Assembly (NCBI RefSeq): GCF_000146345.1
Contig: NZ_GL397071.1
Span: forward strand, 1,812,387-1,876,386
Reading direction: 5' to 3'
DNA length: 64,000 nucleotides
Origin: Peptoniphilus duerdenii ATCC BAA-1640
GTDB lineage: Bacteria > Bacillota > Clostridia > Tissierellales > Peptoniphilaceae
Part shown: in pieces, positions 51,359 to 60,696 of the stretch
Layout of the letters: each line of letters starts with the position of its first letter
How positions within the stretch are numbered: the first letter of the stretch is position 1
Notes under the pieces: model-generated
Told to the model about the DNA's origin: nothing
What the model saw: only the letters and a program-made list of their open reading frames with translations
Database searches by the model: none
Position numbers and translations under genes: made by a program

Positions 51359-51925
51359 ATGTTTATATTAGAATTATATCAAGATGGAATAAGCACAGAG
51401 CTAGGACTATTTGACACCATAGAAGAAGGAAGAAAATTTGTATCTCAATTTAAAGGATACAAATTTGAAGAGATAGACGGATTTGAATACGAAACTATAA
51501 AGCTAGATTCAATCTCAGACTATATGGAACTAGAAATAAATGGCAACATAGTACCACTAACTAAGTTTATGTTTACAGAAGATGGAGACATAGAAGTATA
51601 TTGGAAAGAAATTCCAAACCTATCTAAAAAAGGAAAAGGAATCGTAGAAGGTGCAACGAGAGTAGATGCCTACACAGTAGCGAATTCAGATTTAAGAGAA
51701 TATATCGAAGCGAGAGAAAATAATTATTTAGAAGTAAAGAAAAATCTAGAAAATAAAGGCTACCAAGTAGAAAGAGCCTACTTCGGATCAGAAGACGGAG
51801 AAGCAATCCTATATAGAAAAAAAGATTCAGAAGATTGGCACTTCTTAACCCATATGGATCCAGAATTCACAGAAGAATTCGATTTAGATGAACTTTTAGA
51901 AATGGTAGAAGAAGATAAAAATTAA
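51359..51925 (+). CDS. hypothetical acidic protein, 188 residues
   Basis: A soluble, acidic protein with no cysteine, signal peptide or membrane segment that I can see; two parts (about 1-95 and 100-188) look like alpha/beta folds with alternating charged strands. AAGGAG precedes the ATG. Not recognised. It is the third gene of the two-component operon, ending at a strong bidirectional terminator, so regulation by or together with that system is plausible. Confidence 0.65.
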   Translation: MFILELYQDGISTELGLFDTIEEGRKFVSQFKGYKFEEIDGFEYETIKLDSISDYMELEINGNIVPLTKFMFTEDGDIEVYWKEIPNLSKKGKGIVEGATRVDAYTVANSDLREYIEARENNYLEVKKNLENKGYQVERAYFGSEDGEAILYRKKDSEDWHFLTHMDPEFTEEFDLDELLEMVEEDKN

Positions 51926-51938
51926 AATAAAGATTAAA

Positions 51939-51972
51939 AACCACCTTAGTGACGATTAAGGTGGTTTCTTTT
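51939..51972. terminator. bidirectional terminator between convergent genes
   Basis: Ten-bp stem AACCACCTTA/TAAGGTGGTT with an eight-base loop, T-rich to the right and A-rich to the left; serves the plus-strand operon and the CPBP gene. Confidence 0.85.
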
Positions 51973-51984
51973 ATTTTATTATTT

Positions 51985-52791
51985 TTAAATAGTTTTTTTG
52001 TTTAGATTTTTAAGCGAATATAATCCTATTGATATTAAAGCTACATAAATTACTATTCCAATTGGGCTTAGTCCCTGGTCTAGTATCGGCACCATCACCA
52101 ACGAATTGTTTACAGCGTGAACTATGATTGAGGATTTGATGGATTTTGTCTTGTAATAAACATATCCTAAAACCAGTCCCATAAAAAATGTATTCGGAGT
52201 CTGTAAAATATTGAAATGGTAAATTCCAAAAACTAACGCCGTTAAAAATATTGTCATCTTCAGAGAGGTTTCTTTCTTCAATTCCTCAAACAAAACTCCT
52301 CTGAAAAGTATCTCTTCAACTATTGGTGCTCCAAAGACAACTGCAAAAATAATTATTATCCCGTCCAAAGGTCCATTTACTTTAAATACACTTTCCATTA
52401 GATCGTTGGCAGATTTTAAAAGCTCAGAGCCGGCAAATACTTTAGTTATTATATTTGTAAACATAATTCCAAAACCGACAGTGCCTAGTCCAACTCCTAC
52501 TAATTTAATCGGTTTGTCGATCTTTTCTATTTGGATATATCTTCTATTTAATTTAGCAACAAAAGCTTTGTTCCTCTTTTTTATAAAAAATGTTAAAATA
52601 ATCATCTTCAAAATTTGTCCAGCTAGAATTCCATAGGCTGCAAAATCTTTAGAATTTAATATGTTGCCAGTTTTAATATTAGAAATAAATCCAGGAACAA
52701 ACAATCCTACAATTGCATCTATAAATATATTAAAAATTAAAAATCCTATGATTATTAGAAATGTTTTTATAAATCTTTTAGTTTTTTCCAT
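51985..52791 (-). CDS. CPBP family intramembrane metalloprotease
   Basis: A 268-residue protein with about seven hydrophobic segments and the Abi/CAAX-protease signatures: EEILFRGVLFEEL (motif 1, metal Glu-Glu and Arg), FGIYHFNILQ (His), and IIVHAVNNSLVM (His-Asn). Such proteases serve in immunity to bacteriocins or prenyl/peptide processing; the substrate here is unknown. Single gene; it ends next to a bidirectional terminator. Its upstream side borders the left copy of the 62-bp repeat. Confidence 0.9.
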   Translation of the reverse strand: MEKTKRFIKTFLIIIGFLIFNIFIDAIVGLFVPGFISNIKTGNILNSKDFAAYGILAGQILKMIILTFFIKKRNKAFVAKLNRRYIQIEKIDKPIKLVGVGLGTVGFGIMFTNIITKVFAGSELLKSANDLMESVFKVNGPLDGIIIIFAVVFGAPIVEEILFRGVLFEELKKETSLKMTIFLTALVFGIYHFNILQTPNTFFMGLVLGYVYYKTKSIKSSIIVHAVNNSLVMVPILDQGLSPIGIVIYVALISIGLYSLKNLNKKTI

Positions 52792-52850
52792 ATCTTTCCC
52801 TCCTTTTGTAAAACTTTCTCTTATAAATCATTATAATAGATACCTATATG

Positions 52851-52912
52851 AAAAAACCACCTTTACGGTGGCTTTTGCTGTTAGTATGGAAATTTTATTT
52901 TATCAAATTTTG
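52851..52912. repeat. 62-bp direct repeat, left copy
   Basis: 61 of 62 bases identical to 60635-60696. It contains the hairpin CCACC/GGTGG terminator and, on the minus strand, the last six codons (VQNLIK) and stop of an isochorismatase-type gene whose remainder is missing here. The single mismatch is synonymous (TTG for TTA). Confidence 0.92.
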
Positions 52913-52941
52913 AACTCACAAATATAATTTAGAATACAAAA

Positions 52942-53862
52942 TTATTTATCGTTTACTTTAAGTTCAAGTACATCAGGACGAGCATAATGACCGATAGCGT
53001 CATGTTCCATTTTGCAAGCAGAAACCAAATTCATATCAAGTTCTGCAAAAATTATTTTTTCTTCATCCCACACAGGCTTTGTTAAATAATGTCCATAAGG
53101 ATCAATTATACAGCTTCCACCTCTACATACAAATTCCGGAAGTTTAGATATAGCATCGTACTCACACAAATCAGAAGGATATGAACTGCGTCTGATAATC
53201 ATATCTGCATTTACAAAGAAACATTTCCCCTCTATTGCAATGTGTTGAATAGTAGCTTGCCACTCAGGATTGTCATTGGTATTTGGTGAAATATAAATTG
53301 TAATACCCTTTTGATAAAGTGCCACACGAGCAAGTGGCATATAGCTTTCCCAACAAATCATGCTACCTATTGGTCCCCATGGTGTTTCAGTAATAGGAAA
53401 ATAATCCTTGTTTGCATCTCCCCACACTACACGTTCAGAGCCTGTTGGTTTTAATTTTCTGTGTACTTTATATGATCCATCTGGTTCAAAAATAACATTG
53501 CTATTGTAGAGCGTTCCGCTTACGGCATCTCTCTCAGAAAAACCAATGCTTACATATGCCCCTGCCTTTTTCGCAGACTCTGAGAGCTTTTGAAACTCGG
53601 TATCTCCAACTACAATGGAGGCATCGTAGTATCTCTTCCAGTCCTTTCTGCCATCCTCATTTCGTTTCCCAACGCTAAATCCGAAATTCATCCCAACAGG
53701 ATATCCTGGAATAAATAGTTCCGGGAAAACAATTAATTCTGAATTTTGGCTAGCAGCTTCATCAATATATTGAAGCACCTTTTCAAGGGATGCACTTTTA
53801 TTAAACATAACTGGTTCCGCTTGTACTAATGCGATTTTACAAGTGTTATTTATATTCTTCAT
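52942..53862 (-). CDS. nitrilase-family carbon-nitrogen hydrolase
   Basis: A 306-residue enzyme with the complete nitrilase triad: Glu48 (VFPELF), Lys136 (HRKLKPTGSERVVWG) and Cys170 (GSMICWESYMP). The HRKLxPTxxERxxWG block is typical of true nitrilases that turn nitriles to acids, rather than amidases. Cytoplasmic. It sits alone between hsdR and the left 62-bp repeat, and shares the island's terminator on its 3' side; an AAGGAGA site precedes the ATG. Confidence 0.9.
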   Translation of the reverse strand: MKNINNTCKIALVQAEPVMFNKSASLEKVLQYIDEAASQNSELIVFPELFIPGYPVGMNFGFSVGKRNEDGRKDWKRYYDASIVVGDTEFQKLSESAKKAGAYVSIGFSERDAVSGTLYNSNVIFEPDGSYKVHRKLKPTGSERVVWGDANKDYFPITETPWGPIGSMICWESYMPLARVALYQKGITIYISPNTNDNPEWQATIQHIAIEGKCFFVNADMIIRRSSYPSDLCEYDAISKLPEFVCRGGSCIIDPYGHYLTKPVWDEEKIIFAELDMNLVSACKMEHDAIGHYARPDVLELKVNDK

Positions 53863-53894
53863 ACCAGAAATTTTTCTCCTTATATAATTTAAAA

Positions 53895-54005
53895 TTATTT
53901 ACAACAACATAATATTATAGTGTTTTTTCCTTTGCAATAAACTAGATTTAATTCACCAACATAAAGATAACTTATATAACCAAATCTTTCTATTTTCTCT
54001 TCTAA
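53895..54005 (-). pseudogene. possible gene remnant between hsdR and nitrilase
   Basis: A 36-codon open stretch on the minus strand without a start codon (LEEKIERFGYISYLYVGELN... ending IILCCCK) looks protein-like but is cut off by a TGA upstream. It may be the tail of a decayed gene. It overlaps the likely nitrilase promoter, so it could be chance. Confidence 0.25.
53909..53937 (-). promoter_or_regulatory. possible promoter of the nitrilase gene
   Basis: TTGCAA (53937-53932), 17-base spacer, TATTAT (53914-53909) on the minus strand. Confidence 0.5.
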
Positions 54006-54086
54006 AGTTTGTCAGAAGTTTAGTTATTGATTCCACTATAAGCCTTTTAATCCTAATTAATAGAGCTTTCCTCTAGGATAAAAGTT

Positions 54087-57000
54087 TTAAATGCCAACGA
54101 ATATTTCCACTATTTTTCTTATTTTATCTAGTATAGATTCTTTCTTCTTTTCTCTAGCTCCTTGCCTACGGGAAGTCGGCGGGATTAGTCCGTCGAGTTC
54201 ATCTCCTGCAGACTCAACGTAACCTCTCTTTATAGCTTTTTCAATGAAGCGGTTAGATCCATCCTTCAACTTTTCTTCTTCTACAATTCTTTCTATGTTT
54301 TTTTCTTTTTCTTTCCTTGCAAATGCGTAGAAAGATTCCAAAATATCATCTGTATTTTTAAGTTCAGACAGTCTCGTATGATTTATAAAATCCATAACAA
54401 GACCTTCTTTTGCCCTCGTGCCAAGACTAGACCTTATAACTCTTCTTACTTCTGCCTTTAGACTTTCTATATCGTTATTTTCTTTAGATTTTTCAAGAAT
54501 TAGCGCTAAGATATAGTCCAAATTTATTTCGTCAGTCTTAAGAAGATCAATTTGGAATTCCACATCTGAGAAATCTATTCCAGTTTCACCATCTGTCGAA
54601 CTTGGTTTCCTCAAAGAATTTTCTCTTATATCCACATAGACACTTCTCATATCCTGCATAAGTCTATCGGAAATTATATTGTCAAAGTTTTCGAACTCAT
54701 CGAAGTTCTTTAAAATATTTTCTGCTTTTAAAAGTTCGCCAAATAGCTGTGCAAATTCTTTTTTGTCCGCATCTAGGACTATTTCTGTAGGATCAGGGAA
54801 TTTCGCTACGATTTCTTCGCAAATATCTACATAACCTTTGGTGATTTTGCCGGTTTCTTCATCGGTGAATCCATGCATATAATCATCATAGCTCTTTTCC
54901 AAGATGATATTCACACTATTTTCATCGCCAAAAGTTTTAATAGCATCCTGTGTCGCCTTTTCCAAATCTCTAAAACAAACTATGTTTCCAAAGGACTTAA
55001 CCTTATTTAAAATTCTATTTGTTCTCGAAAAAGCTTGGATAAGACCATGATATCTAAGGTTTTTATCTACAAACAAAGTATTTAAAGTTGGCGCATCAAA
55101 TCCGGTTAAAAACATCCCCACTACGATTACTAAATCTATTTCCTTGTTCTTAACTTTTAAAGAAAGATCCTTGTAATAGTTTTGGAAGTCACTACCTTCT
55201 GTAGAAAAATTGGTTTTAAAATATCCGTTGTAGTCTTCTATAACCTTGTCCAAAAATTCTTTGCCAGTAAGTTCCATTGCAGAAGGATCGAAATTTTCCT
55301 CTGTTATTTCTCCAATAGCAGATTGTTCTTCATTAGGAGCAAAACTAAAAATCGTTCCAACCTTTAACCTCTTCTCTTCTGGAAGAGATGCTTGTTGTCT
55401 TGCAAACTCTTCGTAGTATAGTTTCGCAGCATCTATACTCTGTACAGCAAACATGGCATTAAAACCATTTATTCTTCTATGTTTTAAATCGTAATATTCA
55501 TTTCTGTGAGTCTTCGTGTCAAATACTCTTAAAATATACTTGGTAATCTCTGCGATTCTCTCTGGATGTAGGAGCATCTTATTTTCAATCTTCTTTAGCT
55601 CGCGCTCATCCTCTTCCATCTCAGCAGATTTGAATTTCGGAGTGATATTGTTGTAATCAACCTTGAATTTCAAAACCTTGCCGTCCCTAATCGCATCTGT
55701 GATTACATAAGAATGGAGTTGAGCTCCAAATATACCAGCAGTAGTCTCTCCATTTAGAGAATTTTCCGCAAATATAGGAGTGCCAGTAAAACCAAATTGG
55801 TAGTATTTTTTAAAAGATTTTCTAATATTTTTCTGAGCATCGCCAAATTGCGAACGGTGACACTCATCATAAATAAGCACACATTGCTTGTTATAGATTT
55901 CATGACTCGGATACTTCTTTACAAATTCATTTAGCTTTTGAATAGTAGTTACAACTATTCTATTGTCCGATTTTTCAATTGAGCGTTTAAGCTCCTTGGT
56001 ATCCTTGCTTCCATTTACACTGTCCGGTTGAAATCTCTGATACTCCTTCATAGTTTGATAGTCCAAATCTTTTCTATCTACTACAAAGAATACCTTGTCT
56101 ATAAAATCTAAATCAGTAGCAAGCCTAGCAGCCTTAAAAGAAGTAAGAGTCTTGCCAGAACCAGTGGTGTGCCAAATAAATCCACCAGCCTCTGCTCTGC
56201 CGAACTTCTTCGCTTCATAGCTTGATTTTATCTTCCAGAGGATTCTCTCAGTTGCAGCGATTTGATAGGGTCTCATGATGAGAAGAGTATCGCTAACATC
56301 AAAAACACAGTACTTAGTAAGCACCTCTAAAAGAACACGCTTTTCAAAAAAAGTTTTCGTGAAATCTTCTAGATCGCAGATGACTTTGTTCTTTGCATCC
56401 GCCCAATCACAAGTAAATTCATAATTATCTTTATTCTTTGCAGTAGTGTTTGCAAAGTATTTTGTATAAGTTCCATTTGAAATTACAAAAATCTGGATGT
56501 ACATGTATAGAGAACCGTCACTATTGAAGCTTTCTTTTACATATCTATGGATTTGGTCATAAGCTTTATGTAAGCTTCCACCTCTTTTTTTAAGCTCAAT
56601 ATGCACAAGAGGAAGACCATTCACAAGAATAGTCACATCATAGCGATTGCTGTGAGTCCCCTTTTGTGCAAATTGGTTTAGAACTTGAAGATAATTGTTA
56701 AATATGTTTTTCTTATCGATGATCTTTATATTTTTAAGAGTTCCATCGTCGAAAGTGAAATCGTAGATGTAGTTATCCTGAATCTTTCTCGTCTTATCAA
56801 TCATCCCATCGTTTGGAGCGTCCAAGTATTCAACTAGAAATCTATTCCATTCAGAATCCGAAAAAGTAACACCATTTAACCTCTCAATCTGAACCTTTAC
56901 ATTTCTATACATCTCCTCTTTGGATTTAAACTTCACATGCTCATAGCCTTGGGAAACTAAATTTTCAATAAGTTTCCTTTCGAGATCCGCTTCACTCTGG

Positions 57001-57107
57001 TATCCAGGATCCCTAACATCCAAATCTTTTTTATAATTAGCAAGGATAATCCCGTTAGGCATCTCTGCAATCGTAGACGTATTATAATTTGCAATTATAT
57101 CGGACAT
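54087..57107 (-). CDS. hsdR: type I restriction enzyme, R (motor/nuclease) subunit
   Basis: A 1006-residue HsdR. N-terminal nuclease domain with LPLVHIELKKRG (the E-x-K of the PD-(D/E)XK site, near 175); then superfamily 2 translocase motifs: WHTTGSGKTLTSF (Walker A, near 310), IYDECHRSQFG (DEAD-like Walker B), GFTGTPIF, VIVVGMFLTGFDAP and QAFSRTNR (motif VI). It pumps and cuts DNA lacking the methylation set by HsdM/HsdS. AAGGAG precedes the ATG; gap of 12 bases to the hsdS fragment. All essential motifs are intact. Confidence 0.96.
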   Translation of the reverse strand: MSDIIANYNTSTIAEMPNGIILANYKKDLDVRDPGYQSEADLERKLIENLVSQGYEHVKFKSKEEMYRNVKVQIERLNGVTFSDSEWNRFLVEYLDAPNDGMIDKTRKIQDNYIYDFTFDDGTLKNIKIIDKKNIFNNYLQVLNQFAQKGTHSNRYDVTILVNGLPLVHIELKKRGGSLHKAYDQIHRYVKESFNSDGSLYMYIQIFVISNGTYTKYFANTTAKNKDNYEFTCDWADAKNKVICDLEDFTKTFFEKRVLLEVLTKYCVFDVSDTLLIMRPYQIAATERILWKIKSSYEAKKFGRAEAGGFIWHTTGSGKTLTSFKAARLATDLDFIDKVFFVVDRKDLDYQTMKEYQRFQPDSVNGSKDTKELKRSIEKSDNRIVVTTIQKLNEFVKKYPSHEIYNKQCVLIYDECHRSQFGDAQKNIRKSFKKYYQFGFTGTPIFAENSLNGETTAGIFGAQLHSYVITDAIRDGKVLKFKVDYNNITPKFKSAEMEEDERELKKIENKMLLHPERIAEITKYILRVFDTKTHRNEYYDLKHRRINGFNAMFAVQSIDAAKLYYEEFARQQASLPEEKRLKVGTIFSFAPNEEQSAIGEITEENFDPSAMELTGKEFLDKVIEDYNGYFKTNFSTEGSDFQNYYKDLSLKVKNKEIDLVIVVGMFLTGFDAPTLNTLFVDKNLRYHGLIQAFSRTNRILNKVKSFGNIVCFRDLEKATQDAIKTFGDENSVNIILEKSYDDYMHGFTDEETGKITKGYVDICEEIVAKFPDPTEIVLDADKKEFAQLFGELLKAENILKNFDEFENFDNIISDRLMQDMRSVYVDIRENSLRKPSSTDGETGIDFSDVEFQIDLLKTDEINLDYILALILEKSKENNDIESLKAEVRRVIRSSLGTRAKEGLVMDFINHTRLSELKNTDDILESFYAFARKEKEKNIERIVEEEKLKDGSNRFIEKAIKRGYVESAGDELDGLIPPTSRRQGAREKKKESILDKIRKIVEIFVGI

Positions 57108-57119
57108 AAAAACTCCTTT

Positions 57120-57734
57120 CTATCTAGGAAAATCTAAAAGTTTCTCTCTGTAGTATTCATATTGTTTCTGTCTTAGCTCAATCTCTTTAGGTAATCCTTC
57201 GTTAATATCATTTATTAAACTATCGAACTTATCAAGAATAGAAACCACATATTCTTGAACATAAAGTGGTGGGACTAAAATCTCATAATCCATAATCTTT
57301 GCTTTATTTCCTCTCGGCATTTTTGCCCCTTTTGAATGTTTTATATCATAATCAAAAAATTGTTCACTAGATAAAACTTGGTATAAATATTTTGATAATA
57401 AATTATTATTAAATGAATCTTTTTTTCTTATAACAAGAACATCTGGACTTGCTCCGCCTTCAATGTCAGAAATCCATATTTTTCTTAAATATGGTCTTAT
57501 ATTTCCTATTAAAATATCTCCTTCTCTAAATAAGTTAAAGCTTCCACTAGTTGGAACATTTTTTGAGTCCACTTTTCCAAGTTTATTTTTTAATAAATTA
57601 TCAACTCCTACATAATTTGTTTCATTTAACTCTGTAATATTAATTTTATTATTAGAATAAGTCGTTATATCTTTTAAAGATAATTTTTTTAATTGACCCA
57701 TTTTAATTCCTGCTATATCGCAAGCTTCCATCAA
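57120..57734 (-). CDS. hsdS fragment with one target-recognition domain
   Basis: About 200 residues: one target-recognition domain (KKLSLKDITTY... to ...YEILVPP) and one conserved helix ending in LRQKQYEYYREKLLDF, i.e. half a specificity subunit. Its frame is open backward, with no stop, into the (TG)10 tract of the upstream hsdS, where removal of one unit would fuse the two. If made separately, the best start is the ATG at 57701, with AGGA before it (193 residues). Alone it could form a dimeric half-HsdS or serve as a recombination donor. Confidence 0.85.
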   Translation of the reverse strand: MMEACDIAGIKMGQLKKLSLKDITTYSNNKINITELNETNYVGVDNLLKNKLGKVDSKNVPTSGSFNLFREGDILIGNIRPYLRKIWISDIEGGASPDVLVIRKKDSFNNNLLSKYLYQVLSSEQFFDYDIKHSKGAKMPRGNKAKIMDYEILVPPLYVQEYVVSILDKFDSLINDINEGLPKEIELRQKQYEYYREKLLDFPR

Positions 57735-57757
57735 TATATCAAAATAGCTACTAGAAA

Positions 57758-58909
57758 TTAATTGTGTGTGTGTGTGTGTGTGTTTACCACTTTATCATCA
57801 AAATTAAACAGTTTTTCTCTGTAAAATTCATATTGTTTTTGTCTCTGTTCTATTTCTTGTGGCAACAATCCTTTAGTTTCAGAAACTAAAGATTGAAATT
57901 TATCTAGGATTTCTACTATCTTTTTTTGTAGTTCAATAGTTGGAACTAAAATTTCTATTTTTTTAATCTCATCTCTAGATATTCTAGGTATACTTGCTTT
58001 TCTAACTTTGGATTTAATCATGTTCTGCTTATTTAATAAGTAGTAATAAATATATTTATTTACTACACTAGAGCTATCTATTACAAATACATCATCCGCC
58101 GCCCAAAAATCTTCTTCAGCGTAAAAAATATCTCCTGCTGCACCAGCAGAAATTAAACATGTTTTATCGCCAGAAAAATTATTCATATGATAGTATCCTA
58201 AAGGTTTTAAGCTATTTTGAAAAACAGGAAATCTTCCCTTTTCTTCAAGATCACTGCGAACCAATCTCCTCCCTCTTGTAATTGTGGCAATATCTTTTAA
58301 TTTTATTTTTTCAAAAGAGTTATTATAGTTATTAAATATCTTCTCTGATGTTTTACACAAATACTCTCTACTTAAAATTTGATCTCTATAGTACTCATAC
58401 TGTTTAACCCTAGCTTGTAACTCAACCTGTAATTCAGTGACATACTCTGTAAAATTGTCGAGTATTTTTACAATTTTTTCTTGAGTTTCTATTGATGGAA
58501 TTGGTATTTCTGTTTTTTTCAACAATGAAAAATGCCTCATATAGTTTCCTTTCATTTCATAGAAATTTAAAATAGCATGATAAAGATATCTTGAATTTAA
58601 ATACTCTTCATTTGTTTTTAATACCTTGATTCCATCTGCTCCCTGAACAAATTGAAAGTCTATATACTTTACACTTTCAGTATGATCTCCAAATATTACA
58701 TATTTACTTTTTTCAAATGTTGCATTTTCATCATTAGTGTACCCCACAATTAATTTTTGACCTTGGTCTATAATGGGATATAATCCTTCGTCTAAATATT
58801 CCTTTTTCTTAATTTTTTTAATTGGTGAAATAACTTTAATTTCTTTTATATCACCAATTTTTTTCCACTCGACCTTTTCACCTTTTAATAGTTCATCTAT
58901 CTTACTCAT
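57758..58909 (-). CDS. hsdS: type I R-M specificity subunit, phase-variable 3' end
   Basis: A 383-residue specificity subunit with two target-recognition domains (about 15-130 and 200-330) separated by the conserved helix [16 protein letters not shown] and ended by [19 protein letters not shown]. It then runs into a dinucleotide tract read as Thr-His repeats (THTHTH) and stops. The ATG at 58909 has GGAG before it and overlaps hsdM by eight bases; a TTG two codons earlier is rejected. The tract makes the C-terminus, and fusion to the next fragment, likely to vary within a population. Confidence 0.92.
   Translation of the reverse strand: MSKIDELLKGEKVEWKKIGDIKEIKVISPIKKIKKKEYLDEGLYPIIDQGQKLIVGYTNDENATFEKSKYVIFGDHTESVKYIDFQFVQGADGIKVLKTNEEYLNSRYLYHAILNFYEMKGNYMRHFSLLKKTEIPIPSIETQEKIVKILDNFTEYVTELQVELQARVKQYEYYRDQILSREYLCKTSEKIFNNYNNSFEKIKLKDIATITRGRRLVRSDLEEKGRFPVFQNSLKPLGYYHMNNFSGDKTCLISAGAAGDIFYAEEDFWAADDVFVIDSSSVVNKYIYYYLLNKQNMIKSKVRKASIPRISRDEIKKIEILVPTIELQKKIVEILDKFQSLVSETKGLLPQEIEQRQKQYEFYREKLFNFDDKVVNTHTHTHN
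57763..57782. repeat. (TG)10 simple sequence repeat in hsdS
   Basis: Ten uninterrupted TG units (CA on the coding strand). With ten units hsdS ends after the tract; with nine (or twelve) it reads on into the downstream fragment; with eleven it stops at a TAG shortly after. This is the pattern of slipped-strand phase variation. Confidence 0.95.
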
Positions 58910-60482
58910 CTTCAAGCTCCTTTACTATTTCATTTATAGAAGCTCTTAGTTCGTCTATCTTCTTTACCGTTTCTTCTATTTCCTTGTTTAAAACTTTTAT
59001 GTCTATCTTTTCTCTTGTGTCCTCTTTTTCTACATAGGTGGACACTGATAGGTTGTAATCATTTTCTACTATTTCTTCTACCGGCACATATCTTGAAAAA
59101 TATTCTTTCTCATCTCTATTTCTAAATTCTTCTACTATTGCGTCGATATTTTTTTGTTCCAAGATATTGTTGTTGGTTTCTTTTTTAAATTCCTTGCTCG
59201 CGTCTATAAATAGTATTTTATTTTCTGTTTTATTCTTAGCCATTACGAGTATACATGTGGCTATAGATGTTCCAAAGAAGAGATTTTCAGGAAGTTGTAT
59301 TACGCAGTCGATGAAGTTGTTGTCTACGAGGTACTGTCTAATGGTTTTTTCTGCGCCTTTTCTATAAAATATTCCCGGAAAACATACGATTGCTGCTCTT
59401 CCCTTACTAGATAGGTATGATAGTGAGTGTAGGATAAATGCGTAGTCCGCATATGATTTCGGTGCCAATTTACCTGCAGGTGCAAATCTTTCATCGTTTA
59501 TTAAAGTTGGATCTGCATCCCCTATCCATTTTATTGAATATGGTGGGTTTGAAACTATGGCATCGAATGGTTTTTCATCCTTATGTTTTGGTTGAAGTAA
59601 TGTGTCCCCTCTCTTTATGGAGAAGTTGTTGTAGTTTACGTTGTGAAGAAACATATTCATACGAGCTAGGTTGAAATTGGTCATATTTATTTCTTGACCG
59701 AAAAATCCTTCGTCTATGATATGTTCTTCGAATTGTTTCTTCATCTGTAAAAGCAGAGACCCGCTCCCGCATGTAGGATCGTATGCCTTGTTTATACTGG
59801 TTTTGCCATCCATTACGATTCTTGCCAATAGTTTTGAAACTGTCTGTGGCGTGAAGAATTCTCCTCCAGACTTGCCTGCGTTGCTTGCATAGTTTGAGAT
59901 TAAATATTCGTATGCGTCGCCGAATGCATCTATATCATTCTTTTGAAATTCTCCGAAGTTTATCTCCGCTATTCCTGTTAAAATATCTGCCAGTCTTTTA
60001 TTTTTTTCAGGAACATTTCCTCCGAGTCTGTTGCTCTTGGTATCCACATCTTCAAACAGTCCTTTTATGTCGTCTTCTGATGGATATCCCACTGCACTTC
60101 CTTCTATGGCTTTGAATATATTTGCAAGATCTGTGTTCAAATTTTCGTTGGTTCTTGCATCTTTACAAACATTTACAAAAAGCTCGCTTGGTAAGATGAA
60201 AAATCCTTTGTCTTCTACTGTTCCCGGTCTGAAATCCCTCTCTGCTTCTTCGTCTGAGAGATCTGCATAATCAAAATCTAGATCTCCTGCTTCATGCTCT
60301 GCACTGTTGAAAAATTCTGTTATGTTTTCGGAGATAAATCTATAGAATAAAATCCCGAGTATGTACTGTTTGAAATCCCAACCATCGACAGCTCCTCTTA
60401 CATTGTCTGCAATCGCCCATATCTTTCTATGTAACTCTGCCCTTTGCAATGATTCATTGTTCTGATTTTCTAAATTTGACAT
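58902..60482 (-). CDS. hsdM: type I R-M system, methyltransferase subunit
   Basis: A 526-residue N6-adenine methyltransferase subunit. N-terminal helical domain (about 1-150); SAM site [14 protein letters not shown] preceded by [14 protein letters not shown]; catalytic NPPYS (motif IV); C-terminal helix for HsdS binding. The ATG at 60482 has AGAGGG six to seven bases before it; a second in-frame ATG six bases upstream is too close to the site. First gene of the hsdM-hsdS-hsdS'-hsdR operon. Confidence 0.95.
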   Translation of the reverse strand: MSNLENQNNESLQRAELHRKIWAIADNVRGAVDGWDFKQYILGILFYRFISENITEFFNSAEHEAGDLDFDYADLSDEEAERDFRPGTVEDKGFFILPSELFVNVCKDARTNENLNTDLANIFKAIEGSAVGYPSEDDIKGLFEDVDTKSNRLGGNVPEKNKRLADILTGIAEINFGEFQKNDIDAFGDAYEYLISNYASNAGKSGGEFFTPQTVSKLLARIVMDGKTSINKAYDPTCGSGSLLLQMKKQFEEHIIDEGFFGQEINMTNFNLARMNMFLHNVNYNNFSIKRGDTLLQPKHKDEKPFDAIVSNPPYSIKWIGDADPTLINDERFAPAGKLAPKSYADYAFILHSLSYLSSKGRAAIVCFPGIFYRKGAEKTIRQYLVDNNFIDCVIQLPENLFFGTSIATCILVMAKNKTENKILFIDASKEFKKETNNNILEQKNIDAIVEEFRNRDEKEYFSRYVPVEEIVENDYNLSVSTYVEKEDTREKIDIKVLNKEIEETVKKIDELRASINEIVKELEDE

Positions 60483-60537
60483 TTTCATCCCTCTTTATTT
60501 ATTTTTATTTTTAATTTTATTATGTTTTATTTATTTT

Positions 60538-60546
60538 ATTATATCA
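60538..60546 (-). promoter_or_regulatory. probable promoter of the hsd operon
   Basis: Extended -10 TGATATAAT on the minus strand about 55 bases before the hsdM start; no clear -35. Confidence 0.5.
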
Positions 60547-60634
60547 TGTATTGAGGTTTGTTTTCAGATTTATAAGCTTTCTAAATTAGTCTGTTATCTT
60601 TTTCTATTTTGTTTTTTTAATTATTTTTTGCATA

Positions 60635-60696
60635 AAAAAACCACCTTTACGGTGGCTTTTGCTGTTAGTATGGAAATTTTATTTTATTAAATTTTG
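60635..60696. repeat. 62-bp direct repeat, right copy
   Basis: Holds the 3' end (VQNLIK and stop) of the intact isochorismatase-family gene and its terminator (GCCACC/GGTGG stem then T-run on the minus strand). Partner of 52851-52912; the two bound 7.7 kb with the nitrilase and type I R-M genes. Confidence 0.92.

Noticed and set aside
53900-54086. A further small gene downstream of hsdR.
   Set aside because: Open stretches of fewer than 40 codons exist in two frames, but neither has a start codon with a ribosome binding site; one is listed only as a possible remnant.
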